DNA from: Mesaphorura yosii
Taxonomy: Eukaryota > Arthropoda > Collembola > Poduromorpha > Tullbergiidae
NCBI GenBank assembly: GCA_009869945.1
Contig: WIXG01000104.1
Coordinates: 124,001 to 188,000, forward strand
Direction: 5' to 3'
Length of the DNA stretch: 64,000 nt
The notes beneath the pieces were generated by a model. That model was not told where the DNA came from. It did not search any database and worked only from the letters and a program-made list of their open reading frames with translations. Of the stretch, positions 37,067 to 59,152 are shown in pieces. Made by a program: the position numbers and the translations under genes. Position 1 is the first letter of the stretch; the number at the start of each line of letters is the position of its first letter.

Positions 37067-37539
37067 GGCGTATGATTCATTCTTCCGGCCTTTCCGGCTT
37101 TGCGCTGTGCACTTGTCGAATGGAAGCGATTGCTTTGTTGTGCGTAAATTGCTATTGGTTACGAAGCGGGTGCGAGAGCGGGCTCCATTTTATTGACCAC
37201 ATACTCTCCACTTCAATTCATGTGCCGCCATTTCATAGCTTCAGCTCGTGAGACTTTCCAACATCAACTGCACGTACGCAATGCACGGCGAAATACTGCT
37301 ATCTAATTTGACATCGGAAGAAATTCCAACGTAGCGCTATACTACGGTGGCACGGGAAGGGCGACTCGGTGCAGGTGCGTGGTGATCGTGTACGCGACTC
37401 AACGCCAGCGCGGCCAAAGACAGCTGTGTCTGCTATAAAGTCTCCATATTCAGAAACAAGTGAGAGCGAGAGTGCGAGCAATTCTGGTGGAGACGGTGAC
37501 GGAGACGCGTATTTATGGGATTTTGGAAAATCACAAGCA
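37067..37539. promoter_or_regulatory. IFT46 upstream region
   Basis: About 470 bp between the GNAT poly(A) signal and the IFT46 ATG. The IFT46 frame stays open upstream to about 37369 without an ATG, so an earlier start through an upstream exon is possible. Confidence 0.35.
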
Positions 37540-39574
37540 ATGGCCGGTCAAGGACAAGACTTCGGATACGACGATCAAACTCCAAATGGTCCAGTATATC
37601 AAGACAAGGTTGAGCGCCCAATCACGAGAGTTGGTTCAAGACAAAAGATTGCAAGTGCGAGTCAACAGCAGCAAAATGTAAGCTCGATTGGACAAACTCT
37701 CCAAATGGAGATTATTTTTGCGACGCCCGACAAGTAGTAATTATTTGTCACATTTTACTTTCAGGGCCGGCCTGGCACTGGAAGAAATGCGTCGTCCAGC
37801 GGTCGACCACGGCCCCCGTCGCCAGAACCATCTGAGGCAGGCGGTGGGCACTCGGACGATGATGTTCACTACGACGAAGTCGGACATCCACAACTTGAAG
37901 GGTGACTAACTCCATCACTCTGCTTACGGCTTAATTAATTAATTCTTCGACTTAATATCGTCTTATGCCACATTTAGAATATTTGAACGAGCACGCACGC
38001 GCACACGCACTAAGAAAAATGACCCAAGAAAACATGTGCACGCTGACGCTGACCCTGAAGCAGTGTCAGGTTCAGAAGATTCCGTTGATGTAGCCCTTTG
38101 TGATGTTTTGAACCTAAAAGATTACACAAACATGAGCAGTATGGAGTTTTCCGAAATGTTCGCCATGTTCCCTGAAAATGTCAACATTTTTCCTGATCTC
38201 GAGCGTCCAGACGATTCGGACATGCATGAAAAGGTGCATTCTTTTGCAAGGCCGCGCTCAAAACGTGACCCTTTCCTAAATTCTTCATCAGGACCTACAT
38301 GGTATTATATCAGAAAGACGCTGGATTGACATGATGCTTGAAGAAAAGCGCAATGAATTGAGTGTCAAAGTCAAGTATTCTGGAAATCCTGGAATTCATG
38401 GCATTCCATGCAGAGGGCACGTTGGACTCACCGGCTGCCTCAATTTTAAGTTCACCCTTCTCATATTCTTTTTGTTTGTGTTTGTGCTTGATTGCAGAAC
38501 GTACAATCCGGAAGATTACGCAAACCTGAACACAACGCCAGAAATCAAGCAGCTGTTTGAGTACATCACCACGTAAGTCCAGGAATCGATCAACCCAGTG
38601 CAGCGCCCGAATGAAGTAATTTGTTGCCCATTGCCATTTCTTTCGCAGCTACTTGCCGTCAGCGAACATGACGCCGGAAGTGAAATTTAAGCCCTTCATT
38701 CGAGAGTACGAGGCCAGTGTTGGTGACATTGACGCATTTCTTAAGGTAATCGCCAGTCGTGAGTGACGAGGTGACCGACGTGCTAGGCTTAATGCTTAAC
38801 AGATACTCCATAATGAACCGTGGTGCTATGAATCCTATTCAGGTTGTGCATCCAGACATAACAAACGACGGCTTAGGAATCAAGGTGCTCGATGAACCGT
38901 CCGCATTCCAAAGCGACCCGTCCGTGCTTGACTTGCGCTTGAGGGCTATGGCGAAGCAGAGTTCGGCGAAAGCCATCGTGGTCAAAAAGGTGGAGAATGC
39001 TCACAAGAACCCAAAGATAATTGAAAACTGGATCAAAGACATCAGCGACCTGCATCGGTCAAAGCCGAGCCCATCGGTTCACTACTCAAAGTACGCGTAA
39101 TTGCTTTTAAATTCGTAACTGCTGGTTGAAAATGTTTTCCCCCGCAGGCCGATGCCCGACATCGATCTTTTGCTGCAAGAGTGGCCTCCAGAATTTGAGG
39201 AGTTGCTGAAAAGCGTGACGACTCCAACGGCTCAGTTGGATTGCGATCTCAAAACTTATGTTGATCTGGTCTGCAGTAAGTTCGCAGCGTACGCGTCGTG
39301 AAATAACCGGATTTTATAGCGAGAATCCTGATCGTGAGAAAGTGTCTAATTCAAATTGCAAATTCCTGTTGCAGATGTTTTGGACATTCCCGTCTACAAG
39401 TCGCGAATTCAGTCTCTGCATGTTCTGGCCACGCTTTATACCACGCACAAGAACTTCAACACTTACGGGCCTGCGTTCGGGCCAATTGGGAGTGAATCTC
39501 AACAGCGACTGGCACCGAGTGCGTCAAATTCACTGCGGGCGGAGGAAAATAATATTGACCGAATGGAATTTTGA
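37540..39574 (+). CDS. IFT46: Intraflagellar transport protein 46 (IFT46)
   Basis: Core subunit of IFT complex B, which carries cargo such as outer dynein arms into cilia. Exons: 37540-37677, 37765-37901, 37978-38233, 38292-38374, 38498-38572, 38649-38745, 38843-39090, 39148-39275, 39375-39574, about 453 residues (human about 304). The conserved C-terminal half is unmistakable: YNPEDYANL, EIKQLFEYITTYLP, VGDIDAFLKV, VLDEPSAFQSDPSVLDL, KPSPSVHYSKPMPDID, EWPPEFEELL and LDIPVYKSRIQSLHVL. The N-terminal half is Ser, Gly and acid rich, with an Arg/Thr run, and is much longer than in vertebrates. Exon 4 and its AA-gtattc donor are inferred from frame only. The convergent SLC1 gene ends 122 bp away. 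Confidence 0.9.
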
Positions 39575-39594
39575 TTGAAAGTTTGGAACACAGA

Positions 39595-39600
39595 AATAAA
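39595..39600 (+). terminator. Poly(A) signal of IFT46
   Basis: AATAAA 20 bases after the IFT46 stop codon, in the 122-bp gap before the SLC1 stop codon. Confidence 0.6.
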
Positions 39601-39696
39601 CACACATTTAGAAGCAGTACAGCACTTGCTTAATAAAAACACCAGTTTATGTTGCAACAAATTAAAAACAAGCGTCAGTTACTTTTCTTGGATATC

Positions 39697-41954
39697 TTAT
39701 CTTAAACCGTTCTCCACATCTTTATTGTTCACGTCTGCTGAAGAGGCGATTGGAAGATTCGAGTTTGAGTCAGTCTCGATGGAGGCGAGCGGAATTTTTG
39801 CAAGATCCGCTTTGCTCAAATCTGCGACTATTGCGGCCCCGAAGGCGTCGCCCAACACGTTGACCGCGGTTCTGAATCTTTCTCTGCTCAAACGAAGCAA
39901 GTTGCTTAATGCTTGCTCAATAACTATCACTAATCTGGAGTACTAAATTAAATTCAGACAACTCACAATAGCCAATCTATGGGCATAATGTAGGCCATGT
40001 GGTCAGCTGGAATTCCGATTGATCCCAGCACAGTTATCGTGATTACCAGGCCCACTTGAGGGATGCCTGCGGCTCCTATGCTTGTGGCGATAGAAATCAG
40101 GCTGCGAAGGAAACCATCAGAAAAACAGTGTTCCAAGTTCTCACTGCCACTACCTTCGGGTTCCACTGCTTTGTGCTTACCTGACAGAAATGAGCTCGCC
40201 AATGTCAAGAGTCCGCCCGCACAACTGAGCAATGTAAATGACTCCGACTGGCAAATACAGCGCGGTTCCGTTCATATTGACGGTGGCTCCGATTGGCAAC
40301 ACAAACCGGGACACGCGTTGGTCGATTTTGTTGTTCACTTCCAGGCAGTTCATGGACACAGGAAGCGTTGCAGAACTGTAAACCACAACAGCCGCACCAC
40401 CGGTGAACAATTGTATAGTAATTCGACATTACAACGAAATTACCTTGACGCAGTTCCAAAAGCTGTCGCAAGCGCTTGAGACATGTTCATCATGAATCGG
40501 AATGGCAACTTTCTAGTCAGGAAAAAGTACAGGACAGGAAGAATGATCAGGCCATGGATCAGAAGTCCGGCGAGGACGGTCATGAAGTACCACACCAGAT
40601 TGCTGAACACGGTTCCGATATCATCCTGCTCTACGAGTTGGCCAGCGACCAGGAAGCAGATTGCTAGTGGAGAACTCCTGCAACAAATTTAGAACTGGCC
40701 AATTAGAAGAGTCGTCGCTAAAGCCCAACTTTTGCTCCATGACGTGTATGATACGAAAAGCAATTACCAAACGACTTTGCTTGTGATTGTCATTGTAGCT
40801 TCGGAAAGCGACGTGAAGAAGTCCAGCACTGGCTTCCCAACTGGGCCCATGGATCCGAGTGTGACGCCCAACACCTGCGTAGACATTCTTGGACATTAAT
40901 TAATGGTCCACCAGTAAAGCAGGAGCTATTTGTCAGGAGGTTCACAAACCATGGCGAAGATTACGAGCCCCATCTGAAACAGGAGAGCACAAACCATGCG
41001 AAGTGTAACTTCCATGCGCCAATGCATTAAATAATCAAGTCTCGGCTTGGCCTTACCATGTTTGTTCCAGGTGACATTGTCACTTCCAGGTCCCAGTCTT
41101 TGAAAGCTGTTTAAAAATTAAAGACGCTTCGCTTTACATGGGTTTAGACGTCGTTTCAGAGTTCTAGTGAGTCACTCACGTGTTCCATCTTGGGGATCAG
41201 TGACCACCGTCTTTGTCTGTCATATTAATCAAAGCAATTGCAATTGTGTAATTTTTCTCGTTACCAATTATGCCGTGAAACTTACCACTTGTATAGCGGC
41301 TCCTGCATTAGGAACACAGAAAGAATGTTAAAATCTTCTCTCAGTTACCGATTTCAGAATAAGAAAGTATTTTAGCTGGCGTGGACGTACCAACGAGATT
41401 TGGCGGAAACATGTTCCGGACCAGATCCAGAATTGTGTCCACAGTTGACCCGTTCTGTGCCCCGCAGTTTCCTAGAAGTGGATCATCAGAATCTGTCTTC
41501 GCTCTCGTTCCAGGTTTGATCGTAATGACGCTACAAATTCAGGCCATAATTTAACCCAGACACAATTTGAATTCTATCTTATTTATTGTGGCTCGTTGTC
41601 ACAAGAAATGTCTTCATGCTTGGCTTACAGGACAATCCCAAAGACGACGGCGATGGCGGTCGTTCCCAAGTAGTAAACCATCGCTCGTATGCCGATCTTC
41701 TTCGATAAACTCAAATCAAGTGAGCCGATGGCCGAGACGAGTGAGGCGACGATCAGTGGAAGGATTAACGCCTGCAACGTCCTCAGAAACATGTCACCCA
41801 CAAACTTGACGTACATGACGTCTCGTTTGTTCCATTCCGACTTGGCCTCCCGCAGGCCGAAGCCCAGGCCAACGCCAATCGTTACTCCGAGGATGGTGAG
41901 CAGTGTCAGCAGCGTCCCACCCTTCAGAAAGTTCCGGACCTTGGCTAAGACCAT
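39697..41954 (-). CDS. SLC1-family (EAAT-like) amino acid transporter
   Basis: Member of the sodium-coupled glutamate/neutral amino acid transporter family in the plasma membrane. Exons in coding order: 41629-41954, 41391-41530, 41286-41302, 41180-41216, 41057-41106, 40950-40973, 40768-40874, 40444-40677, 40181-40375, 39967-40101, 39697-39883, giving 483 residues. Two of these are micro-exons of 17 and 24 nt. Family landmarks: SLVSAIGSLDLS, hairpin 1 SSSATLPVSMNCLE, TM7 NMNGTALY, hairpin 2 SIGAAGIPQVGLV and TM8 RFRTAVNVLGD. Three usually fixed residues differ: NMDGT is NMNGT, the Glu of ALYEA is Leu, and the Asp before R-x-R-T is Glu. The TM8 Arg that holds a side-chain carboxylate remains. 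Substrate and coupling may therefore differ from classical EAATs. The start is the first ATG; the frame is open upstream. Confidence 0.9.
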
Positions 41955-43305
41955 CTTGATTGCCTTCAATCTTTGGCTTCGGCAACGGGGCTGCGGCGCG
42001 AAGTTTGAGTGTCAGTTTTCAGATTATAAGTTCAACTCAAAGCCCAGACCATAGACACCACGTTCAAGTCGTAATCAATTTCCAGACTGCGAATCAATTT
42101 CATTCCCATCACTCATTTCAGTATCGGGACTTGATTCCACTGCACGCGTTGACGCGTTACGTCGTCGACTGTAATCACCACGTCAAGATTAGAACTCCTC
42201 TTTGCTTTTACTAGAACTCACTAATCGGAAAGGGCTCTGCTGATTCTGTTCTGAGAATGCCTGGCCATCAGCTTTATTGTTGGCCTACTTGGGAATGGCA
42301 AATAGCGAATAGCGAATTAATCGTAATCCATGCTTTATTAGTTTTATATCACAACGCATTAGTCTAATGACACTATCTCTGAATGTCAGAGTGTAATTAG
42401 TTGGAGTGCGAATCGTGTGAAGATTAGAAAAGCACTCGAAACAGACTTCAACCCATTGATTTCAACATCCCATTGTTTTCCAATTGCGGATTATGGGCCG
42501 CCAGTGTGCTTTGGCTGTGACTGTGAAGATGCATTCCAAAGGACCAACTCACTTTCGCTTTGTCGGAATGGTTTGCGAAACACTTCATTACAGCCAGTAA
42601 TTAACGTATGCAGAGTGCAGAATGGGAGAGATCTTGACAACATAAGCTTTGTTGGAAGAATTGACGAGGTTTGACAGCAAAATTAGGAATTGGAAAACTT
42701 TATCTACGGAGAATTTGTTCTAAGTCAATTGTTCCTGAGAATTGTTCCCAGGAAGTTATTCTCTCTACATTGCTTCTGGCATACATTACACGACAATTTG
42801 TATTCAAGTAAATATTTGTGCGTAGTGCAGCATAGCTTAGCATTTCATGCGAAGTGATATGAAAATTCAATTAAAATTCATGTACACATTGTATGGAATG
42901 AGGTTATCTGCACTCGCAGCAAGAAAATGTGTAATTAATTTATTACAGCTCTGCATGGCGGATTCATCAATGATTTTGATTTGATTGAATAACAGAGGTC
43001 TCAAGTGTTGAATGATGAAGGATGTTAGTCAATTAGGTTGTAAGTTAGTTTGTTGTTTAATTATCCCGTACCATCAACTATTCTTATCATCGAATTAGTT
43101 TTGAGCTGTTTTTCCATGTGACGCCACGTACGTCACAATTCGATTGTGATTGTGTCATTGTGTGCGATATCACCAAACACCATTGAGGGGATTCCCGCAT
43201 AGGCCAACCCCATGAGAGTCCTTTATCATTAAGAAAATAATGTAGTCACACATTAGCATTACGATGTTAGTATTAACCGCCCACACACGAGGCCACGAAA
43301 TCAAA
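41955..43305. other. Gap between SLC1 gene and IQUB
   Basis: About 1.35 kb, AT-rich, with no recognised gene. It should contain the SLC1 promoter and the IQUB 3' UTR. A possible extra IQUB 3' exon could lie here because the last mapped IQUB exon contains a strong donor sequence. Confidence 0.35.
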
Positions 43306-45785
43306 TCATTCGACTGCGACTCTCGGGGTTCTTACCTTAAATACCTGAGGTTTACGCCCATGCTTCTTGTCGTTTTCGCACATTTCCTCCACCAATGGGT
43401 CCAACGGTACGGCGAGTTCGGCGAGGCGTGCAAAGTAAATCTTGGCTGCCTGGTGCTTGATTTCCACCTGCAACGTGAACGTTCGACTAATTGAAGTTCC
43501 TAAACTCCTGAACCTGTTACTATTGTGGTGCAAATGCGCACGCGCACACGCACGTACTTTGTGTAGAAAGGAGCTTTGATACGACTTTTCCATGGTTTCC
43601 AGGTGAAGATGCGCCACCGCCTCTTCCTCAGTCAGTAGAATGCAGTTCCACGGAGTCCACGGCTCGTGCTTCTTCCATCGGCAGATGCGCAGCATGTACC
43701 GATCATTGATTCCACTCAGCGCGGATTGGCCGTGCCAGATTTGCTCGATCAAGAATTGTAGGTCGTAGGCCTAGTCAAACTCAAGCATTTGTCACTCGGG
43801 CGTGGGCGCGTCTATCAAGTCTCTGTACAATTCTGGTTCTATTCTGAAGCTATTCTTACGTCAATTAAGTACGTCACTGAAGTGTTGACTCCAGCCATCT
43901 GCTCGTCATGTCGGAGTTCGGAGAGCATTCGGCGGTACAAATTCATGTCACTGCGCAGAATGCAGGTTCTGTACAGAACCGTGCATTCGGTGCACCTCGT
44001 CGTGAGTGTGACCCCACGCACCACAGTGAAATGGGCACGATACTGCATTTTGCCACAGCCTTTGCACTGAACCATGTCCTTTTGCAGTTTCTTCACGTCG
44101 AAAGGGACCTTTTGCAGTTTGCGGGCTTCCGGATTGAATGATGGGTCCCGAATCAGGGCGAAAAACAAATTTAAGATTCTGTGTAGCATCAAATTTGGCC
44201 GGATGTCATAAAATACGGATCCTTGACGCAGTGAAATGACGATAATGAAATTTGCGAATTCACCTTTGCCGCAAGCCAACCATCAGTCTGGGCCCTGCTT
44301 TGAAGCCAATCAGATGGAATTCGCGGTCAATCAATGCAGCCAAACTTGTCGCTGTTTTGACGTCGGCCGTTGCAATCTACAAAATACAGACATTGTCTTG
44401 TAGCCTTAACAGGACCGCGTACAACTCCGCGACTGTGGCACTGGACCGGTTTGGCTAACAGTTTCCAGGATCCGATTAAGAGTGCCGACCCTTTTCTCCA
44501 CGTCGACAACCGGCTCCTTGAGCTCATTGTACAGCTGGTGGTAGTGTCGCATCTTGGCCTTGTCCGGGTTGTCCATTGCCACAAAGTGGCCGGTCTTATT
44601 CAGCCATCTGGTCGGCTCGCCCAACTTTAAAAACAAAACATGGTCGTAAACGCACGTAAATCCATCGTCTAGCCGGTCAATTGAGTGCCCACCTTTTTGA
44701 ATATTTTCTCAACGTATACTTCACGCATGTTTTTCCGGATTGCGGATTTTGTTCTTTCCAGATCAAGCAGTAAGTCGGCCTCCTTCTCCATGATTTCAGC
44801 CAGTGCAGCCTTTCTGTCCGCTCCCCAGCGGTGCAGGTTGACGTATTCGACTTGCGAATTCCTCCATGCGTTGATTGCTCGATATAAAAGTTCAACATCG
44901 ATCTGAGACAATTGACAACGACAATGCGGGTTTCAAGCGACTAGTCACAAAACAAATGGACCGCCTCATTTTGTGAGAATGAGACTAACCATTCGAGTCG
45001 GGTGATTTTGTCGCCACAACTCATCTGCATTAAATAAAGCGATTAAAAACAGTTACACGATAGATTATGGGAAAGTGACTTATGGCAGCAAATAATTGAC
45101 CTTCTTTGAGCGCCAGACGCGCCTCTGTCCTGCCCCTCCTCACGTTTTCTATCCACTCGATCCGTTTGGTCAGCGCTTCAAATCTTCGGGCACGTTCGCG
45201 TCTCGCGAGCCACCGACGCCAATACTTTTGAATTGTTATAATCTACGTACGTAATACAGTTAATTCAGACGTGTTTTCTTTCAAATTGTTTGACACGTTA
45301 GGTCGTGCGCATACCGCTTTCAGTCTCCGCTGCTCCAGTTCGTCAGCGGTCACATAAATTCGTGGAGTGATTATCTTCTGGTTAAGCGCCGACACGTAAT
45401 AGTCTGGACGTGTGGTTTGCTGGTACGTGTCCACCAGCGTTTGCATTGTCTTCCATGTCTCGTTGAAGGTTTGGCATGAGAAATGAGCCACATTCGGCTC
45501 TTGACTGCCCGTAGCGGCAGTGAAGGCGGAGGCGACCGTTTCTGAGTGTGAGAGCCACAGGCTTGGGTGGGCGACGGTCTCGGCACGGGATCGGGAAGAT
45601 TTTAAAGCCGGGCGGGTGACGGAGGCCACAGTTTCTGCCCGAGATCGAGAGGGCTTTAAAATTGATTGTGCTGCGACGGCGACATTTCCTGATCTAGACG
45701 GTTGAAAACTTGAAAACGCTACGGTTTCTGCAAGGAAGCGAGATGGTTTTAAGCTTGGGTGCGCGCTTGGACCTTTGTCGGCCAT
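43306..45785 (-). CDS. IQUB: IQ and ubiquitin-like domain protein (IQUB)
   Basis: IQUB is a radial-spoke-associated protein of cilia and sperm tails. Exons in coding order: 45315-45785, 45101-45242, 44990-45024, 44693-44902, 44460-44624, 44264-44376, 43860-44178, 43558-43770, 43306-43467, about 609 residues (human 791). Matches: ITPRIYVTADELEQRRLKA, the IQ motif IITIQKYWRRWLARRERA, AINAWRNSQVEYV, RKAALAEIMEKEADLL, RILNLFFALIRDPSFNPEA, the CKGCGK...CTEC zinc-like region, and PWNCILLTEEEAVAHLHL. The first exon has no ubiquitin-like fold. Instead it holds about five imperfect 14-18 residue repeats of LKPSRSRAETVA type. An acceptor-like site before 45831 leaves room for upstream exons. The last exon contains AAG-gtaaga, so a different 3' end is possible. 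Confidence 0.9.
45500..45762 (-). repeat. Coding tandem repeat in IQUB N-terminus
   Basis: Roughly five units of about 42-54 bp encode variants of L-K-x-S-R-S-R-A-E-T-V-A. The third and fourth units are nearly identical; the outer ones have drifted. The repeat is confined to the first exon. Confidence 0.75.
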
Positions 45786-48700
45786 TCTCTTGTAATTTCT
45801 CGATGAAGGCACTGACACTTCTCTCTTTGACACTAGAAACTAGACACAATGAGCTGAATTGCTGGATCAGTTACCAATTCAATTTAACTAAGCATTCGAT
45901 ACCAAACGTCCACGATTGAACCAGACTCAATTCTGAGATCATGGATCACGCAATCTATGAGGTTCTGTCGTCTTTGGTGGTGGTGCATGTTTTTATTGAT
46001 CAAGCAAGCAATATACTCAAACGGTCTCTGAATTAAAAAATGTCAATAGAAACTGTACGTATGGCCAATAGCCAGTCATGACTAAATGGATCCGGAGCCA
46101 ACAAGGAGCAGATTCTCCAGATAATGAACGAATGAGACACGACAAAAGTGAATTTGATTGCATGGGCTGCCAATTATGAACGAACTTTGGCAAACTCCAC
46201 AATCACGGGACTCTGGATAAGGGACACAAACAATTTCGTTTTTTATTAATGTACTTGTAATAATAATGTGATGTTTTTGTAAATATTTTTGTATTTTTTG
46301 ATTATGAGGAGAGAAGAGAGATGATTATTTCTTATCCACAAGTACTTACTCAAGTCGTAATAATAAATTGTAGTAATATGACTTACTCTTGTAGTAATAA
46401 TAATAATGCTTTCTCTGACCTTAACGTAATGAGTTATCAGTGCAACAACAAACTTAGCTTAGAATTACGCACGTGGTTGGTGAAACGAGACGTTAACTCG
46501 GTCTGTTAGAAATTATAAATCACACAATAAAACAGGGTAAGAACAAGTAAGTAGTCACCTCAATAAAAATTTTGATACAAAACGCGTACACTCCGTCCGT
46601 CTCACTTTCAGTTGTAACTGGTTTTGATGCCTACGCGTGAGTGGCGGCGTGATGAAGTTCACTTGACTTGACTCTTGGCAGGGCAGGGCAGGGAAAGAGA
46701 ATTCAAAAATCAGCGGGCGGGGCTTGGGCGGGTGGGGACTCTTATCGTAAGTGCACCGAAAATAAGATAGCGTGTCAGTGTCTGTCTGTGCTGTGCGATT
46801 AGGTTCATATCATATTTCACTTCATGGAAAATACGAAAATTGGTACCGTACAATTTAGAAAGACCCAAAAAGTGTCGGGTATCGTTTTTGCACTTATTCT
46901 TACGTTCTAAAGTGCAATTTGCAATTTGATGTAATGAAAGGAAAAGAAAAAAAAAACAAGTCATTTGCAACAAGAAACAACCATGAACTCTGGATTGTGA
47001 GACTAGAGTCTAAATGACAAGATTAAGTTAACGTGCCCTATTCGCAATTCGTACTTCATAGTTTAGAGTTACTTAGCCTATTTATAGTAATAATTAACAA
47101 CAATGGGATTTTGGGTTCTTTAACACTAGGATATAATGTGTAATAATTTATGTAAGTCATAATAAATCATGTTTCAAGTCAGGGAAGGGCTTTTGTGTGC
47201 TCTTTACATTTTTCAACAAGCTTGGCTTATTTTCTCGACTTCTGTCTCCAAATTCAAAATCGACTACACTTTTACATTCTCGTCTACGCTCAACAATCAA
47301 TCTACGAACGGACATGGCACTGGCACTACGCTGGGCTTGATCTACAACTTGATTGAGTAAAGAATAAGAAGGAAGAATCAAAGATTGCTTAAAACGCGTA
47401 CGCGAATGGCGAATCTATCAACGAGAATTCGTCCTTAGCATCTACCTTTCTAGCGCGTGTATTTCTTTTTCACGTATGACTAGAATCAAATAAAACGTAA
47501 AACGTTCAAGTATTCATCAAAATTAAGTAAAGTCAAGGTTTAAAAAAGTGAGCATTTGATATTTCACGTCGTCGTTAAACAAAATCATAAACAGAAACTC
47601 AACGCTGTCGCTGTGTATAGCTCAAAGTAATTCAGTTTATGAGTTTCCGTTGCAAGAAAGTCTTGACATGAATTGGCATGAGGTTTTGGACTGAAGAAGG
47701 GCAGCCGTCTATCGCTACCGTAAAAACGGGGCTCAACAACGAGTAACGGGGCTTTCTCCGAACAACAACGCGTATCAGCAGTTCTTAATATTACACGTAT
47801 AGAAATTGGAGGAATACCGAGATGAAGAAACGAGAAAAGAGTCACAAAGGGTCGAGGCTAGGCGAGTTCAATTCTCAAGGCAATTGGAGTACCATCTTTA
47901 AGGACAAGGTTCATCGACGACAAACAACGCTTCGTGTAGTAATTAATTATTACGTACGTAGAAGTATGTACACATTAGTTCATAAATAGTTCATATGTTC
48001 CTGCAGTGATTTACATTATTATTGGGTAACTCGTTAAAAAAGCGGGTGCGCAGCCGGAGTTTCAGGAGTGGAACAACAATACAATGCATGAAATCTTGTC
48101 TTTTAAAGAGGTGCGTTCATAACAGCGAGCATAGCATTAGCATAGCGGCAGGACCTGCAGCGAGGCTAGCGCTAGGAAAATAATCATTCGACAACGAGTA
48201 ACTCGGCTCAACCACGCCACGCGCGCGATTAACGATGAGTTAACCTGACTGGTGATGTGATGGTCAAAGTCGTGAAAGCTTGAGACTTGGCTAAGGCTCA
48301 CGAGGCTCGTGTTAATCTTTGCTCTGCTTTGTTTTGTTTAAGCTTCATGCATACGTTAAGCTTCAATCATTCCAACAACAATTTGCGACTAGATCGAGTG
48401 TTTGAAAGATTAGAAACAAGAAATGCATATAAATGGCTAATCCTAAGTTAAGGGAACCTGATAAAATGTGAAATTGCTCGCAGTACCGGCCTGCTGAAAC
48501 AATTTCATCAATAACACTTATACAACTTATGATAATAGAAGTCTACGACTATTTTGCTATTCTTACTTCTGCCTGCCTGTTGATATCCACTCAGACAAAT
48601 GAACGCAGCAGAGTTATCCAAGTCCTAATGAGTAGTTGCTAAATACTAGCAAGGAACACGTGCATGTGGGCACTAGAAGACATGAACTTGTGCAAAATGC

Positions 48701-49573
48701 GACGTAAAATCAACGTAAAACACAGGCTAAATGAGCAGATAATTAACTCAGACTTGGTTTGGCTGGCAAAATGGTAAAACTGTGAGTAAGCTGCAAGTAA
48801 AAATGAAGGCGTGCAAAAACAAAGGCTGGGATTTGTTAGTTGTATATTTCAAATCAAAATAAACACGCGTAATGATAACGTGAATATATTAATTAATAAC
48901 GACTACATTTTCTTGTAAACTAAATGATTTGCTAAAACTAAAGCTCAAGGGCGCAACAACAACAAAGGAGGGCAGATTAGTTTACAATTTGACAATCAAG
49001 GGACATATTCAAAATATGGAATAGACGGACCAAAATGTTGGTAAAGTAGAGTAAAATAAAGTAAAGTCGTAAAGTGACTGGTGGCATAAATAAACGATAA
49101 AGCTTGAGGGTATTTAATCTAATCGTAGATTAAAGCTATGAATCGATAAACTGACCAATAATCTTCTTCTACTTTGGATGGTTGCAAGATTTCAAATTAA
49201 ACAGCACAGCACACGTGCCAAGCGCAGTCTACTTTGATTTCCGACTCTGGACTCACTTAACTAGACTTCTAATTATGGATTTTACCGCTGCTAGCTGATT
49301 TCTCTCCGGTTGTACGTGTTTTCATGTGCTCGTGTGCTTGATCACATTCATTACCAATTTCTTCCTTGTACAACTAAACATCGCAATCGCAGGAGCTTGA
49401 AAACTAAACAACTTGTACTTAAAATGATTATTTCACTTGTGTGTCTTTCTCTGTCTTCTACTCCGATAACAGTAATAAATTCAAGAAGACGCTATGTGAA
49501 GATATTTAATATTGGTTTGTTGTTGCTGTTTGCTGGGTGTCGCGAATATTTGAATATGTTGATGGTGGAGACA
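45786..49573. other. Gene-poor region between IQUB and calcineurin A
   Basis: About 3.8 kb, AT-rich. It includes simple runs such as TAATAATAATAAT near 46396 and a GTAAA-type repeat near 49041-49075. I recognise no exon, tRNA or transposon. The IQUB promoter and calcineurin 3' UTR should lie here. Confidence 0.4.
49041..49075. repeat. Short GTAAAGTA-type tandem repeat
   Basis: Imperfect repetition of GTAAAGTA / GTAAAATA units over about 35 bp. Confidence 0.6.
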
Positions 49574-59152
<9,579 letters not shown>

